A DNA stretch of 64,000 nucleotides from NCBI RefSeq assembly GCF_013009075.1, contig NZ_CP053108.1:2046001-2110000 (forward strand), read 5' to 3'. The stretch comes from Halomonas sp. TA22 (GTDB lineage: Bacteria > Pseudomonadota > Gammaproteobacteria > Pseudomonadales > Halomonadaceae). The notes beneath the pieces were generated by a model that searched no databases, was not told where the DNA came from, and saw only the letters and a list, made by a program, of their open reading frames with translations. Of this stretch, positions 1 through 8,665 are shown one piece after another. The translations under genes were made by a program, and so were the position numbers. How positions within the stretch are numbered: position 1 is the first letter of the stretch; each line of letters opens with the position of its first letter.

Positions 1-254
1 GCGAAGCGGCCGGCCGCCTCGAACAGCAGCCGGCCAGGGGTATCGCTACGCCATAGCACGACCAGGCTCAGTGTCGCAGCGGCCACGAGCAGGCAACGAG
101 CCATGAACGAGAGTTGCCCCACCAGAGTGACCAGGTAGGCGGTCAGCGCCATTACCGCAAGGCCCTGCATCCACGTGCTGGTAAATACCAAGTGGCCCAG
201 GGTCGCCAGGGTAACCAGCGCCAGCAGGCCGGCGCGTTGCCGCGCCACTGTCAC
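1..254 (-). CDS. Partial membrane protein, last gene of the acyl-CoA operon
   Basis: The minus strand from 254 to the window edge is open for 84 codons. It begins at a GTG whose GTGA overlaps the TGA stop of the thioesterase by 4 bases; a second GTG lies in frame at 248. The visible product starts VTVARQRAGLLALVTL and is strongly hydrophobic, with about three membrane-type segments (LLALVTLATLGHLVF, LAVMALTAYLVTLVG and CLLVAAATLSLVVLW). That suggests an integral inner-membrane protein, perhaps a permease for the substrate of the operon. The C-terminus is outside the window and no family motif is visible, so no function is assigned. The stop/start overlap is the main support for translation. 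Confidence 0.6.
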   Translation of the reverse strand, partial: MTVARQRAGLLALVTLATLGHLVFTSTWMQGLAVMALTAYLVTLVGQLSFMARCLLVAAATLSLVVLWRSDTPGRLLFEAAGRF

Positions 255-676
255 TCGGCCATGCCTTCCGGCGATTCGCTTCCGCTGCGCCGTCGGAACG
301 AACCTTCGGCGATGGCCAGCAGTTCATCCTGTGCAGCAGTGACCTCGCCGCTCGCCATGTAGACCTTGCGCCCGCCACCGCGCACCCGGCCGGTGGCCCG
401 CAGTACGCCGAGCCCAGCGGGACCCACGAATGTCGTCGTCAGCGACAGGGTCATGCCACGGCGAACCCGGCCAGGAACATCGCAATAGAGCCCGGCCAGG
501 CTCAGGGCGCTATCGAGCATGGAGGTGAGCACACCGCCGTGAACGATACCGCTGCGGTTGAGGTGGCGCTCGTTGGCCACCAGCTCGACCACGGCGATCC
601 CCGCCGACCACTCCACCACACGCATGCCGAGCAGCTCGTGGTAGCCCATCAGCGCCGACGGAACACCTTCGCTCAT
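251..676 (-). CDS. PaaI-type hotdog acyl-CoA thioesterase
   Basis: 141 residues, the usual size of a single hotdog-fold thioesterase. The helix motif HGGVLTSMLDSALSLAG is the PaaI/4HBT signature, and a beta-sheet core follows. The expected role is hydrolysis of an acyl- or aryl-CoA to free acid and CoA, for example to release CoA trapped in dead-end intermediates. Its ATG overlaps the stop of the upstream CoA ligase by 4 bases (ATGA), so the two are translationally coupled. Downstream it overlaps the partial membrane protein by 4 bases. The substrate cannot be read from the sequence. Family membership is firm, the physiological substrate unknown. Confidence 0.85.
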   Translation of the reverse strand: MSEGVPSALMGYHELLGMRVVEWSAGIAVVELVANERHLNRSGIVHGGVLTSMLDSALSLAGLYCDVPGRVRRGMTLSLTTTFVGPAGLGVLRATGRVRGGGRKVYMASGEVTAAQDELLAIAEGSFRRRSGSESPEGMAE

Positions 677-2274
677 TCGGCTCCCTCCCGGCCGGCCAAG
701 TCGCGCAGGCGTCCCTTGAGGATCTTGCCGCTGGCAGTGGCCGGCAGCACGTCCATCAACACCAGTTGCGTAGGTCGCTTGTACGGGGCCAGGCGCTCGG
801 CGATGAAAGCCTTGAGCTCATCCTCTCGGAGCGTGGCGCCGGGCTCGCACTGGACGAAGGCGACCACTTCCTCGTTGCCGGCCACCTGGCGTCCCACCAC
901 CGCCGACAGGGTGATATCCGGATGTTCGTTGATCACTGCCTCGACGTCGGGAGGATAGATGTTGAAGCCGGAGCGAATGATCAGCTCCTTGCTGCGGCCG
1001 ACGATATAGAGCTGATCACCCTCATCGAAGCGGGCGATATCGCCGGTGTTGAGCCAGCCCTCTTCAGTGAGGCAGGCGCGGGTAGCGGCCGACTGGCGAA
1101 AGTAGCCTTTCATCACGTTGGGACCACGCACCCAGAGTTCGCCGACGCCTTCATGGGTAGGCTCACCCTCGCCGGCCTCACCCAGCGCCTCGAGCCGATA
1201 CTCCAGAAGCGGCAATATGCGGCCCACGGTATTGCTGTCGAAGCGGTCGTCGATGCGCGTCTGGCTGATGGTCGGGCTCGCCTCGGTGAGGCCATAGCCG
1301 TTGTGCAGCGTCAGTCCGAACAGCGCCTGGACCCGCCCCTTGAGGTCGCTGTCGAGCGGCGAGCCGCCGGCCGAGATATAGCGCAGTTCGGGAGCGGCGA
1401 GAGGACGCCCCTCGCGGCGCAGAAACTCAAGCGTGCGCGCGAACATCGCCGGCACCCCCTGCAGCACGGTGATACGCTCATGCTCCAACGCCTCGAGCAT
1501 GACGGCAGCGTCGAAGCGCGGCACGGTATAGAGACAGGCACCGTTGTAGAGCGAGCCCATGCACACCGACGACAGGCCGAATATGTGAGACATCGGCAGC
1601 ACACCATAGACGCGCTGGCCCTGACACAGGTGGCGCATGCCCCCCGAGAGCGTGGCGATGAACAGGATACCGCGATGGGTCAGCATCACGCCCTTGGGCG
1701 TGCCGGTGGTCCCGGAAGTGTAGATCATCGCCGCGACCTGGTCGGCGCCACTAGCCGCGACCGGCTCCGGCGTCACCTCGGCCAGCGGCGAAAGCCGCAG
1801 CCGGCCCAACGAGGGATGCTCATATGTCTCGGCGCCATTGCGCTCGCCGAGGGTCTCGGCATCCGGCGACGCTTCGCTGGTGTAGAACACCCGGCGCGGT
1901 TGGCAGTTGTCGCGGATGGCATCGATCTCCTGGGCCGAGAGCCGCGAATTGACGATGGCCACCCAGACGTCGCGTTCGCTCGCCGCCAGAAGCAGCACGA
2001 CCAGTGCGCGGCAGTTCTCGCTCACGGTCATGATGCGATCGCCCGGACGAATCCCCAGCGTATCGAACCACTCGGCGGCGGCGCGAATCTCGCGCCCCAG
2101 CTCGGCGTAGCTCCAGCGGACCTCGCCATCGACCAGCGCCGGCTGATCGGCCAGGCGCTCGGCATTATCCAGTACGCGGCTACTGAGGCGCTCGGGCAGT
2201 TCGGCTACCAACTCGCTGGCCCAACGGCCGAAGATAATCTCATCGGGCGCCCGGCGTGTCACCGAAAGTGCCAT
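673..2274 (-). CDS. AMP-forming acyl-CoA synthetase (ANL superfamily)
   Basis: 533 residues, normal for a full ANL enzyme. It should activate a carboxylic acid through an acyl-adenylate to acyl-CoA in the cytosol. Visible motifs in order are the P-loop-like YTSGTTGTPKGV, GYGLTEASP, the hinge region YIVGRSKELIIRSGFNIYP, and the C-terminal TASGKILKGRLRD with the catalytic lysine. The ATG shares one base with the TGA of the acyl-CoA dehydrogenase (TGATG), and its own stop overlaps the thioesterase start. Position between dehydrogenase and thioesterase suggests it feeds the beta-oxidation-like pathway encoded here. Chain length or aromatic preference cannot be told from the motifs. Confidence 0.9.
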   Translation of the reverse strand: MALSVTRRAPDEIIFGRWASELVAELPERLSSRVLDNAERLADQPALVDGEVRWSYAELGREIRAAAEWFDTLGIRPGDRIMTVSENCRALVVLLLAASERDVWVAIVNSRLSAQEIDAIRDNCQPRRVFYTSEASPDAETLGERNGAETYEHPSLGRLRLSPLAEVTPEPVAASGADQVAAMIYTSGTTGTPKGVMLTHRGILFIATLSGGMRHLCQGQRVYGVLPMSHIFGLSSVCMGSLYNGACLYTVPRFDAAVMLEALEHERITVLQGVPAMFARTLEFLRREGRPLAAPELRYISAGGSPLDSDLKGRVQALFGLTLHNGYGLTEASPTISQTRIDDRFDSNTVGRILPLLEYRLEALGEAGEGEPTHEGVGELWVRGPNVMKGYFRQSAATRACLTEEGWLNTGDIARFDEGDQLYIVGRSKELIIRSGFNIYPPDVEAVINEHPDITLSAVVGRQVAGNEEVVAFVQCEPGATLREDELKAFIAERLAPYKRPTQLVLMDVLPATASGKILKGRLRDLAGREGAE

Positions 2275-3425
2275 CAGCTCGCCTCCCGCACCATGTTGCG
2301 TGCGATCACCACTTGCTGGATCTGGGTGGTACCTTCATAGATGCGGAACAGGCGCACGTCGCGATAGAAGCGCTCCACCGCGTACTCGGCCATGTAGCCG
2401 GCACCGCCGTGAATCTGTACCGCACGATCGGCCACCCGCCCCACCATCTCAGCGCAGAACAGCTTGCAGCACGAGGCGAGTGTGGACACATTCTCGCCAG
2501 CATCCTTGCGCCTGGCGGCGTCGAGCACCATGGTACGCCCGGCATAGGTCTCGGTCTTGCTATCGGCAAGCATGGCTTGGATGAGCTGATGATCTGATAG
2601 CGCCGAGCCGAATTGCTGTCGTTCCATGGCATAGCGCAAGGACTCCTCGACCAGCCGCTCAGCCACGCCAACGCAGACAGCGGAAATATGCAGCCGCCCA
2701 CGGTCGAGCACCTTCATGGCAGTCTTGAAGCCCTGCCCCTCCTTGCCCCCGATGATGTTTTCCGCAGGGACACGGCAATTATCGAAGATGATATCGCAGG
2801 TGTGCGCCCCTTTCTGGCCCATCTTCTTGTCAGCTGGGCCACGCTTCAGCCCCGGCGTATCGCCTTCGACAATAAAGGCCGAGATGCCTCCTGCACCCTT
2901 GTTGTTCGGATCGGTGCGTGCCATCACGGTAAACAGATCGGCCTCGGGACCATTGGTGATATAGCGCTTGGTGCCGTTGAGCACGAAGTGGTCGCCGTCA
3001 TGTACCGCGGTCGTGCGCAGGCTGGCGGCGTCGGAGCCGGAATCCGGCTCGGTCAGGCAGAAGGAGCTGAGAATCTCGCCCGTGGCCAAGCGTGGCACAT
3101 ACTTGGCCTTCTGTTCCGGCGTGCCGTCGATGAGGATCCCCTGGGCGCCGATGCCGTTGTTGGTACCAAAGACCGAGCGGAAGGCCGGCGAGGTCCTGCC
3201 TATCTCCATCGCCACCAGCGACTCCTCCTCCATGGTCAGGCCCAGGCCGCCATACTCCTCCGGTATCGACAGGCCAAAGAGGCCCATCTCCTTCATCTCC
3301 TCGAGAAGTTCAACGGGAACGGCATCATCTTCCGCCAGTCGTGACTCATTAGGTATCAAGCGCTCGCGCACGAAGCGAGAAATGGTATCGACGAGCTGAT
3401 TGAGAAGTTCCGGATCGCGGATCAT
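2274..3425 (-). CDS. Acyl-CoA dehydrogenase
   Basis: 383 residues from the ATG at 3425 (MIRDPELLNQ), which is preceded by GAGGA at good spacing. An in-frame ATG at 3566 would add 47 residues unlike the family and lacks a Shine-Dalgarno site. FAD-dependent alpha,beta-dehydrogenation of an acyl-CoA is expected, with electrons passing to ETF. The ACAD signatures CLTEPDSGSDA and QIHGGAGYMAEY are present, and the catalytic glutamate lies in RIYEGTTQIQ near the C-terminus. It is the first gene of the minus-strand operon and diverges from a 3-hydroxyacyl-CoA dehydrogenase. No enoyl-CoA hydratase is encoded nearby, so the pathway must borrow one. Confidence 0.93.
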   Translation of the reverse strand: MIRDPELLNQLVDTISRFVRERLIPNESRLAEDDAVPVELLEEMKEMGLFGLSIPEEYGGLGLTMEEESLVAMEIGRTSPAFRSVFGTNNGIGAQGILIDGTPEQKAKYVPRLATGEILSSFCLTEPDSGSDAASLRTTAVHDGDHFVLNGTKRYITNGPEADLFTVMARTDPNNKGAGGISAFIVEGDTPGLKRGPADKKMGQKGAHTCDIIFDNCRVPAENIIGGKEGQGFKTAMKVLDRGRLHISAVCVGVAERLVEESLRYAMERQQFGSALSDHQLIQAMLADSKTETYAGRTMVLDAARRKDAGENVSTLASCCKLFCAEMVGRVADRAVQIHGGAGYMAEYAVERFYRDVRLFRIYEGTTQIQQVVIARNMVREAS

Positions 3426-3632
3426 GGCGTGTCCTCGCGGAGTTGGGATGAACTGAGTCGCGGAATAAGTCTTATTGGGTTGTTCCGCATGGCAAAATTT
3501 ACGCCCACATTGCTTGTCAGGCACTTTTGCATAGCCTAGGATGGCCGTCAATAAACGAAATGTCATTTTGCTTTGCGGAACACAAACCCCTCAGGCTTCC
3601 CTATCACTCCTAACCGTGAGGAAACCGTTGTC
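3426..3632. promoter_or_regulatory. Divergent promoter with an 18-bp inverted repeat
   Basis: This spacer separates the minus-strand dehydrogenase operon from the plus-strand dehydrogenase/thiolase genes. It contains TGTTCCGCATGGCAAAAT at 3481-3498 and, inverted, ATTTTGCTTTGCGGAACA at 3565-3582. The arms match at 16 of 18 positions. A further half site GCGGAATAA lies at 3460-3468. TTCCGC/GCGGAA half sites resemble IclR-family operators as I recall them, and an IclR gene closes the cluster at 6488. That regulator is the leading candidate, by inference only. Confidence 0.55.
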
Positions 3633-5171
3633 ATGTCGAATGAGTCTTCCCCAACTTCCAGCGCCCCACCCCCTTTCAAGACATTAGGCATCGTCGGCAC
3701 TGGTGCCATGGGCCGGGGTATCGCCCAATTGGCGGCCCAGGCGGGTCTTACCGTCTATCTTCATGACACTCGGGAAGTCGCCGTACAGGAAGCGAAGGAG
3801 TTCATTGTCAGTCTATGGGCGCGAGGTGTTGAAAAGCAGCGGCTGAGCGAATCCGACGCTGCGCGTTATAGCGCCAGTCTCAAGGAAGCCAATACCCTCG
3901 CCGAGATGGCCGATTGCGACATCGTTGTCGAAGCCATCGTCGAGAAGCTCGAGGCGAAGCAGACCCTGTTCCAGCAGCTCGAGGAGATTCTCGACGACCA
4001 GGCAGTGCTCGCCACCAACACCTCGTCGCTCTCAGTGACCGCCATTGCCTCGGCCTGCCGCCATCCACAGCGCGTGATCGGCTTTCACTTCTTCAATCCC
4101 GTGCCATTGATGAAGATCGTCGAGGTGATCCCGGGGCTGCGCACCGCAAGCGATGTGGCCGACAAGGTCGAAGCTCTGGGCCAGGCCATGGGGCACTTCA
4201 CGGCCCGTACCACCGATACGCCCGGATTTCTGGTCAATCACGCCGGTCGCGCCTTCGGCACCGAAGCGCTGCGCATCCTGGGCGAAAGCGTAACGGACCA
4301 CACGACGATCGACCGCATACTAGTCGATCAGGGCGGGTTTCGGATGGGCCCCTTCACGCTGCTAGATCTCACCGGGCTCGACGTATCCCATGCAGTAATG
4401 GAGTCCATCTACCACCAGTATTATGAAGAGGCGCGCTTTCGCCCTTCACCGTTGACGCGCCAACGGCTAAGTGCTGGCCTGCTCGGTCGCAAAAGTGGCG
4501 AAGGTTTCTATCGTTATGTCGATGGCAAGCCCCAGGTCGCTGACGAACCACCGGCACCTCGGACTGCCTCTCGCTCTGTCTGGATCAGTCCTGAGGACAT
4601 AGCTGCCCATCGTGCCCTAGCCAATGTGGTGTCAGCGGCCGGATGGCCGTTGGAAGAGGCTTCGAGACCCAGCAGCGAGGCATTATGCCTGCTGACACCA
4701 CTGGGTGAGGACGCGACTCGGTGCGCGCTTCGTCAAGACCTGGATGCCGGCCGCTGTGTGGCCGTCGACATGCTTGGCAGCCTCGGCACGCGACGCACCC
4801 TGATGACCACCCCCGCTACCCGAGACGAGATTCTCGACGCGGCCCTGACGTTACTCGGCCATGACGGCACGCCAGTCAGCACTCTCAACGACAGCAACGG
4901 CTTCGTGCTGCAGCGGGTGGTGGCGTGCATTGTCAACGTCGGCTGCGAGATTGCCCAGCAGGGCGTGGCCGAGCCACAGACCATCGATCGTGCCGTGGAG
5001 CTGGGCCTGGGTTATCCCCACGGCCCGTTGGCCATGGGTGATCACTACGGTAGCCAGCGCATCCTGACCATCCTCGACAATATGCTGGATGCCAGCGGTG
5101 ATCCACGTTATCGGGCCAGCCCATGGCTGAGGCGCCGCGCGACGCTTGGCCTGCCACTAACCACTCCCTGA
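3633..5171 (+). CDS. 3-hydroxyacyl-CoA dehydrogenase (PaaH/3-hydroxyadipyl type)
   Basis: 512 residues from the ATG at 3633 (MSNESS), chosen because GTGAGGA lies about ten bases upstream; a longer frame from 3573 has no such site. It should oxidise an L-3-hydroxyacyl-CoA with NAD to the 3-oxoacyl-CoA. The N-terminal Rossmann motif LGIVGTGAMGRGIAQLA (about residues 19-35) and the FHFFNPVPLMKIVEVI segment carrying the catalytic histidine are clear. Two C-terminal 3HCDH helical domains follow, as in PaaH-type proteins of about 500 residues. The next gene, a thiolase, starts 14 bases downstream, so the two catalyse consecutive steps. A dicarboxylyl-CoA substrate is suggested by length, not proven. 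Confidence 0.9.
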   Translation: MSNESSPTSSAPPPFKTLGIVGTGAMGRGIAQLAAQAGLTVYLHDTREVAVQEAKEFIVSLWARGVEKQRLSESDAARYSASLKEANTLAEMADCDIVVEAIVEKLEAKQTLFQQLEEILDDQAVLATNTSSLSVTAIASACRHPQRVIGFHFFNPVPLMKIVEVIPGLRTASDVADKVEALGQAMGHFTARTTDTPGFLVNHAGRAFGTEALRILGESVTDHTTIDRILVDQGGFRMGPFTLLDLTGLDVSHAVMESIYHQYYEEARFRPSPLTRQRLSAGLLGRKSGEGFYRYVDGKPQVADEPPAPRTASRSVWISPEDIAAHRALANVVSAAGWPLEEASRPSSEALCLLTPLGEDATRCALRQDLDAGRCVAVDMLGSLGTRRTLMTTPATRDEILDAALTLLGHDGTPVSTLNDSNGFVLQRVVACIVNVGCEIAQQGVAEPQTIDRAVELGLGYPHGPLAMGDHYGSQRILTILDNMLDASGDPRYRASPWLRRRATLGLPLTTP

Positions 5172-5185
5172 TCTGGAGACTCTTC

Positions 5186-6391
5186 ATGCAAGATGCCTAT
5201 ATCTTCGATGGCCTGCGCACGGCCTTTGGTCGTCACGGTGGTAGCCTGGCCAGCATTCGCCCCGACGAACTGCTGGGCCACACCTTGAAAGCGCTGGTCG
5301 AGCGTAACGACTTTGCCCCCGAAGACTATGAAGAAGTCCTGGCTGGCTGCACCAACCAGGCCGGTGAAGACTCGCGTAACGTGGCTCGCCATGCAGGCTT
5401 GCTGGCAGGGCTGCCAATAGAAGTGGCCGGGCAAACCGTTAATCGCCTGTGCGGCAGCGGCCTGGCCGCGATGATCGATGCAGCCCGGGCCACGCGGCTA
5501 GGGGAAGGCGAGCTATTTCTTGCAGGTGGAGTCGAATCGATGTCTCGGGCCCCGTATGTCCTAGGCAAGGCAGACTCCCCTTTTGCGCGTAACCAGCCGC
5601 TATACGATACCGTCATCGGTTCGCGCTTCCCCAATTCCTGGCTCGCCAAGAAGTATGGTAGCCATAGCATGCCCGAAACTGCCGACAACGTTGCTCACGA
5701 CCTCGGACTGGGACGTGAGGAAAGTGATGAATTCGCGGCCCGTTCTCAAGCACGCTATGCCGAAGCACTCGCCAGGGGCTTCTACGATGATGAGATATTT
5801 GGTATCGAGGTCCCCCAAGGGCGGAAACTGCCAGCGCAACTGGTCGACAAGGATGAGCATCCACGCCCGGGCAGCGATGCCGCCAAGCTTGCCAAGCTCG
5901 GCACGCTGTTCGAGGGAGGCGTAGTAACGGCTGGTAATGCCTCGGGGCTCAACGATGGTGCCGCAGCGCTCATCGTCGGTAGCCGTGCCGCTGGCGAGCG
6001 TGCGGGGGTCATGCCTCGAGCACGCATCGTTGCAAACGCTGTCGCGGGGGTTGCACCTCGGGTCATGGGCCTGGGGCCGGTACCGGCATCGCAAAAAGTC
6101 TTGACCCGCGCCGGCATGCGTCTCGGCCAAATGGATGTCATCGAAATAAATGAAGCCTTCGCGGTACAAGTGCTGGGCTGCGTCAAGCAGCTTGGACTGG
6201 ATGCCGATGATAGCCGTCTCAACGCCAACGGCGGCGCTATTGCCATTGGCCATCCCTTGGGAGCCTCGGGGGCTAGGCTGGCCCTGACCGCGCTGCGTCA
6301 CTTGGAAGCCAGCGGCGGCCGCTTTGCCTTAGTCACCATGTGCATTGGAGTCGGACAAGGCATCGCCTGTATTCTCGAGCGCCTCGACTGA
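5186..6391 (+). CDS. Acetyl-CoA acyltransferase (thiolase), beta-ketoadipyl-like
   Basis: 401 residues from the ATG at 5186 (MQDAYIFDGLRTAFG), with TGGAGA upstream. It should cleave a 3-oxoacyl-CoA with CoA to acetyl-CoA plus a shortened acyl-CoA. The nucleophilic cysteine is in VNRLCGSGLAA, the histidine in GGAIAIGHPLGASGAR and the second cysteine in TMCIGVGQG; NEAFAVQ is also present. The EDSRNVARHAGLLAGLP stretch resembles PcaF/PaaJ thiolases, which fits a beta-ketoadipyl-type substrate together with the PaaH-like gene before it. A biosynthetic thiolase role is less likely in this context. Confidence 0.92.
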   Translation: MQDAYIFDGLRTAFGRHGGSLASIRPDELLGHTLKALVERNDFAPEDYEEVLAGCTNQAGEDSRNVARHAGLLAGLPIEVAGQTVNRLCGSGLAAMIDAARATRLGEGELFLAGGVESMSRAPYVLGKADSPFARNQPLYDTVIGSRFPNSWLAKKYGSHSMPETADNVAHDLGLGREESDEFAARSQARYAEALARGFYDDEIFGIEVPQGRKLPAQLVDKDEHPRPGSDAAKLAKLGTLFEGGVVTAGNASGLNDGAAALIVGSRAAGERAGVMPRARIVANAVAGVAPRVMGLGPVPASQKVLTRAGMRLGQMDVIEINEAFAVQVLGCVKQLGLDADDSRLNANGGAIAIGHPLGASGARLALTALRHLEASGGRFALVTMCIGVGQGIACILERLD

Positions 6392-6487
6392 TGGGATCGG
6401 CGAGGCCCGCCAACTGGGCTTCGTCGCCTTCGATAAAGGTTATATGCGATACTTCGCCCTATTAAAAATTCGGCACAGGGAATGCGA

Positions 6488-7303
6488 ATGAACAACCCCG
6501 CCCCTCTCGATGACGACCAGTCGCTGCCGACCAAGGACCGTAATTTCGTCACTGCCTTGGCACGCGGTCTCGAGCTACTGCGCGCCTTTGGCGCAGGCGA
6601 GGAGTATCTGGGCAATGCCGAACTATCGAGTCGTACCGGGATCCCCCGCCCGACCGTTTCGCGGCTGACTTATACACTGACTCAGCTGGGCTATCTCAAG
6701 CACAACACCCGACTGGAAAAATATCGACTCGGCCCAGGCATTCTGGCACTGGGTTACCGCTTTCTCGCCAATCATGGCATCCGTGAAATCGCCCGCCCGT
6801 TCATGCAGCAGATGGCCAATGCCACTGATTGCAACGTCAGCCTGGGCGCTGCCGACAAGACCTCAATGGTCTATCTCGAGGCGTGTCACGGTAGCGGACC
6901 GTTGATAATACGGCTGGAAACAGGATCACGCCTACCCATGGCGACGTCTGCCATCGGCCGTGCCTGGCTATGCGGACTCCACGAAGAGCGCCGCGACGCC
7001 GTCATGAGGGAGCTCGCACAGGCGTATGGAGAGGAGTGGGCAACGCTAGAAGCGGGAATTCTAAAGAGTCAGGAGGAGTACGACCGCTATGGCTTCTGTC
7101 TCTCGGAAGGGGACTGGCAGACTGACATCAGTGCGGTAGCAATGCCGCTGATCCTTGAAGACGGTGCCGAAGTCATGGCGATCAACTGCGGCGGAGCCTC
7201 GGCTAGACTCAGCCATGACATATTAGTCAATAAGCTCGGCCCGCGCCTGAAGGGGATAGTGCAGCAGATCATAGCCGAACTCAAGCATGGCAGCCCGCGT
7301 TAG
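6488..7303 (+). CDS. IclR-family transcriptional regulator
   Basis: 271 residues from the ATG at 6488, seven bases after AGGGA; the ATG at 6482 is too close to that site. The N-terminal winged helix-turn-helix spans roughly residues 15-75 (AELSSRTGIPRPTVSRLTYT). The C-terminal IclR effector domain contains SLGAADKTSMVYLEAC. Such proteins usually bind aromatic or short-chain acids and control the adjacent catabolic genes. It lies 96 bases downstream of the thiolase in the same orientation. The TTCCGC repeat at 3481-3582 is its most obvious candidate target, which is inferred from position and motif. Confidence 0.9.
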   Translation: MNNPAPLDDDQSLPTKDRNFVTALARGLELLRAFGAGEEYLGNAELSSRTGIPRPTVSRLTYTLTQLGYLKHNTRLEKYRLGPGILALGYRFLANHGIREIARPFMQQMANATDCNVSLGAADKTSMVYLEACHGSGPLIIRLETGSRLPMATSAIGRAWLCGLHEERRDAVMRELAQAYGEEWATLEAGILKSQEEYDRYGFCLSEGDWQTDISAVAMPLILEDGAEVMAINCGGASARLSHDILVNKLGPRLKGIVQQIIAELKHGSPR

Positions 7304-7327
7304 CCCTTTCCCACTCCACGCGCCTCG

Positions 7328-8527
7328 CTAGTTACCCTCCACCTGAGCCCTGACCTTGGCGACGATATAGGCGCCGATCGGCAGCGCCGAGGTGGCGGCA
7401 GGCGACGGCGCATTACAGACATTCACCGTGCGCGGCGTGTTGACGAACAGAAAGTCGTCGATGAGCCTGCCATCTGACGAGACGGCTTGGGCACGTACAC
7501 CCGCCGGGTAGGGCTTCAGGTCATCGAGGGTCAGCATGGGGCAGTACTTGCGCACTTCATCGAGATAGCCCCGCTTGTAGAACGAGTTCTTCATCTCCAC
7601 CAATCCTGGCCTCAGGTTGGCGCGCAAAACCTTGAGGATACCCGGATTGCTGAACATACTGGCCATGTCGGTCAGCGAGATATCACCCTTGCGATAGCCT
7701 TCGCGCTTGAAGGCCAGTACCGCATTTGGCCCCACCGTGACGCTGCCGTCGATCATGCGCGTCAGGTGCACGCCCAGAAACGGCATGGAGGGATCGGGGA
7801 TCGGGTAGATCAAGTGGTTGACGATTCGGTCATGCTCGGCTGGCAGGCGATAATACTCGCCGCGGAACGGGCAGATGGTAAAGCCTGGCTGCTTGCCCAG
7901 CATTCTCACTACGCGGTCGGCCATCAGACCCGAACATGACACCAGGTAGCGGCTGACGAGCTCACCTTCACTGGTCTTGACGATGACTTCATTGAGGCGC
8001 TCCTGAATGCCGGTCACTTCAGTTGAAAAGCGAAGCACACCTCCCAGTCGCTCGAACTCTCTTCCCATTGCCCGGGCCACTTCAGCGTAATCGACGATGC
8101 CACTAGAGGGCACGAAGATCGCCCCCAAGCCAACGATATTGGGCTCTCGCTCTTGCAGCTCCTCGCCGGTCAGCCATTCGCGCTCGAGGCCATTGGCTTC
8201 GGTGCGCTCCCACAGCGTCTTCATGCGCTGCATCTCGAGGCTGCTGGTGGCGACAAGCAGCTTGCCGCACTGCTCATAAGCGATGCCATGCTCGTCACAG
8301 AATGTCTTGGTGGCGCGATTGCCCTCCAGGCAGAATCTGGCCTTGAGACTCCCGGGGGTGTAGTAGACCCCCGCATGAATCACACCGCTGTTATGGCCTG
8401 TCTGGTGACGCGCCAGGCTCGCCTCCTTCTCGACGACCACGATCCTGCGTTCGGGGTAGGCCTTGATCAGCTGCATGGCGGTGGACATGCCGAGAATGCC
8501 GCCCCCGATGATGATGAAATCGTTCAT
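7328..8527 (-). CDS. lhgO: L-2-hydroxyglutarate oxidase LhgO
   Basis: 399 residues with the FAD-binding GGGILGMSTAMQL at the N-terminus, in a DAO-fold protein. TGHNSGVIHAGVYYTPGSLKA and the C-terminal NVCNAPSPAATSALPIG are typical of LhgO/YgaF. The enzyme oxidises L-2-hydroxyglutarate to 2-oxoglutarate at the membrane, delivering electrons to quinone. In Escherichia coli it follows csiD, a glutarate hydroxylase, in the glutarate pathway; no csiD is present here. GCGAGG precedes the ATG. It diverges from a CsiR-like regulator 138 bases away, supporting the identification. It converges with the IclR gene with 24 bases between. Confidence 0.92.
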   Translation of the reverse strand: MNDFIIIGGGILGMSTAMQLIKAYPERRIVVVEKEASLARHQTGHNSGVIHAGVYYTPGSLKARFCLEGNRATKTFCDEHGIAYEQCGKLLVATSSLEMQRMKTLWERTEANGLEREWLTGEELQEREPNIVGLGAIFVPSSGIVDYAEVARAMGREFERLGGVLRFSTEVTGIQERLNEVIVKTSEGELVSRYLVSCSGLMADRVVRMLGKQPGFTICPFRGEYYRLPAEHDRIVNHLIYPIPDPSMPFLGVHLTRMIDGSVTVGPNAVLAFKREGYRKGDISLTDMASMFSNPGILKVLRANLRPGLVEMKNSFYKRGYLDEVRKYCPMLTLDDLKPYPAGVRAQAVSSDGRLIDDFLFVNTPRTVNVCNAPSPAATSALPIGAYIVAKVRAQVEGN

Positions 8528-8571
8528 GCGTGCCTCGCCGAACTCAGGTAGAAGGCCGAAAATCAGAATGT

Positions 8572-8592
8572 TGATATTTTGTCACAATATCA
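8572..8592. promoter_or_regulatory. Candidate CsiR operator between lhgO and csiR
   Basis: TGATATT (8572-8578) and AATATCA (8586-8592) form a perfect 7-bp inverted repeat around TTGTCAC in the divergent lhgO/csiR spacer. GntR-type regulators commonly bind such palindromes, and an autoregulated divergent promoter is the simplest reading. The binding claim is inference. Confidence 0.45.
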
Positions 8593-8665
8593 GATCAACC
8601 GACCATCTTTCGCCAGCTGCGTCGCGATTGGTTATGATGCCGTCATACTCATATGGACCCCGTGC

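Noticed and set aside
766-2340. Plus-strand open frame of 524 codons opposite the CoA ligase
   Set aside because: It is antisense to a gene with full ANL motifs; long antisense frames are expected at this GC content and it shows no domain.
3426-3566. N-terminal extension of the acyl-CoA dehydrogenase by 47 residues
   Set aside because: The extension is unlike the family, lacks a ribosome-binding site and covers the divergent promoter repeats; the ATG at 3425 has GAGGA.
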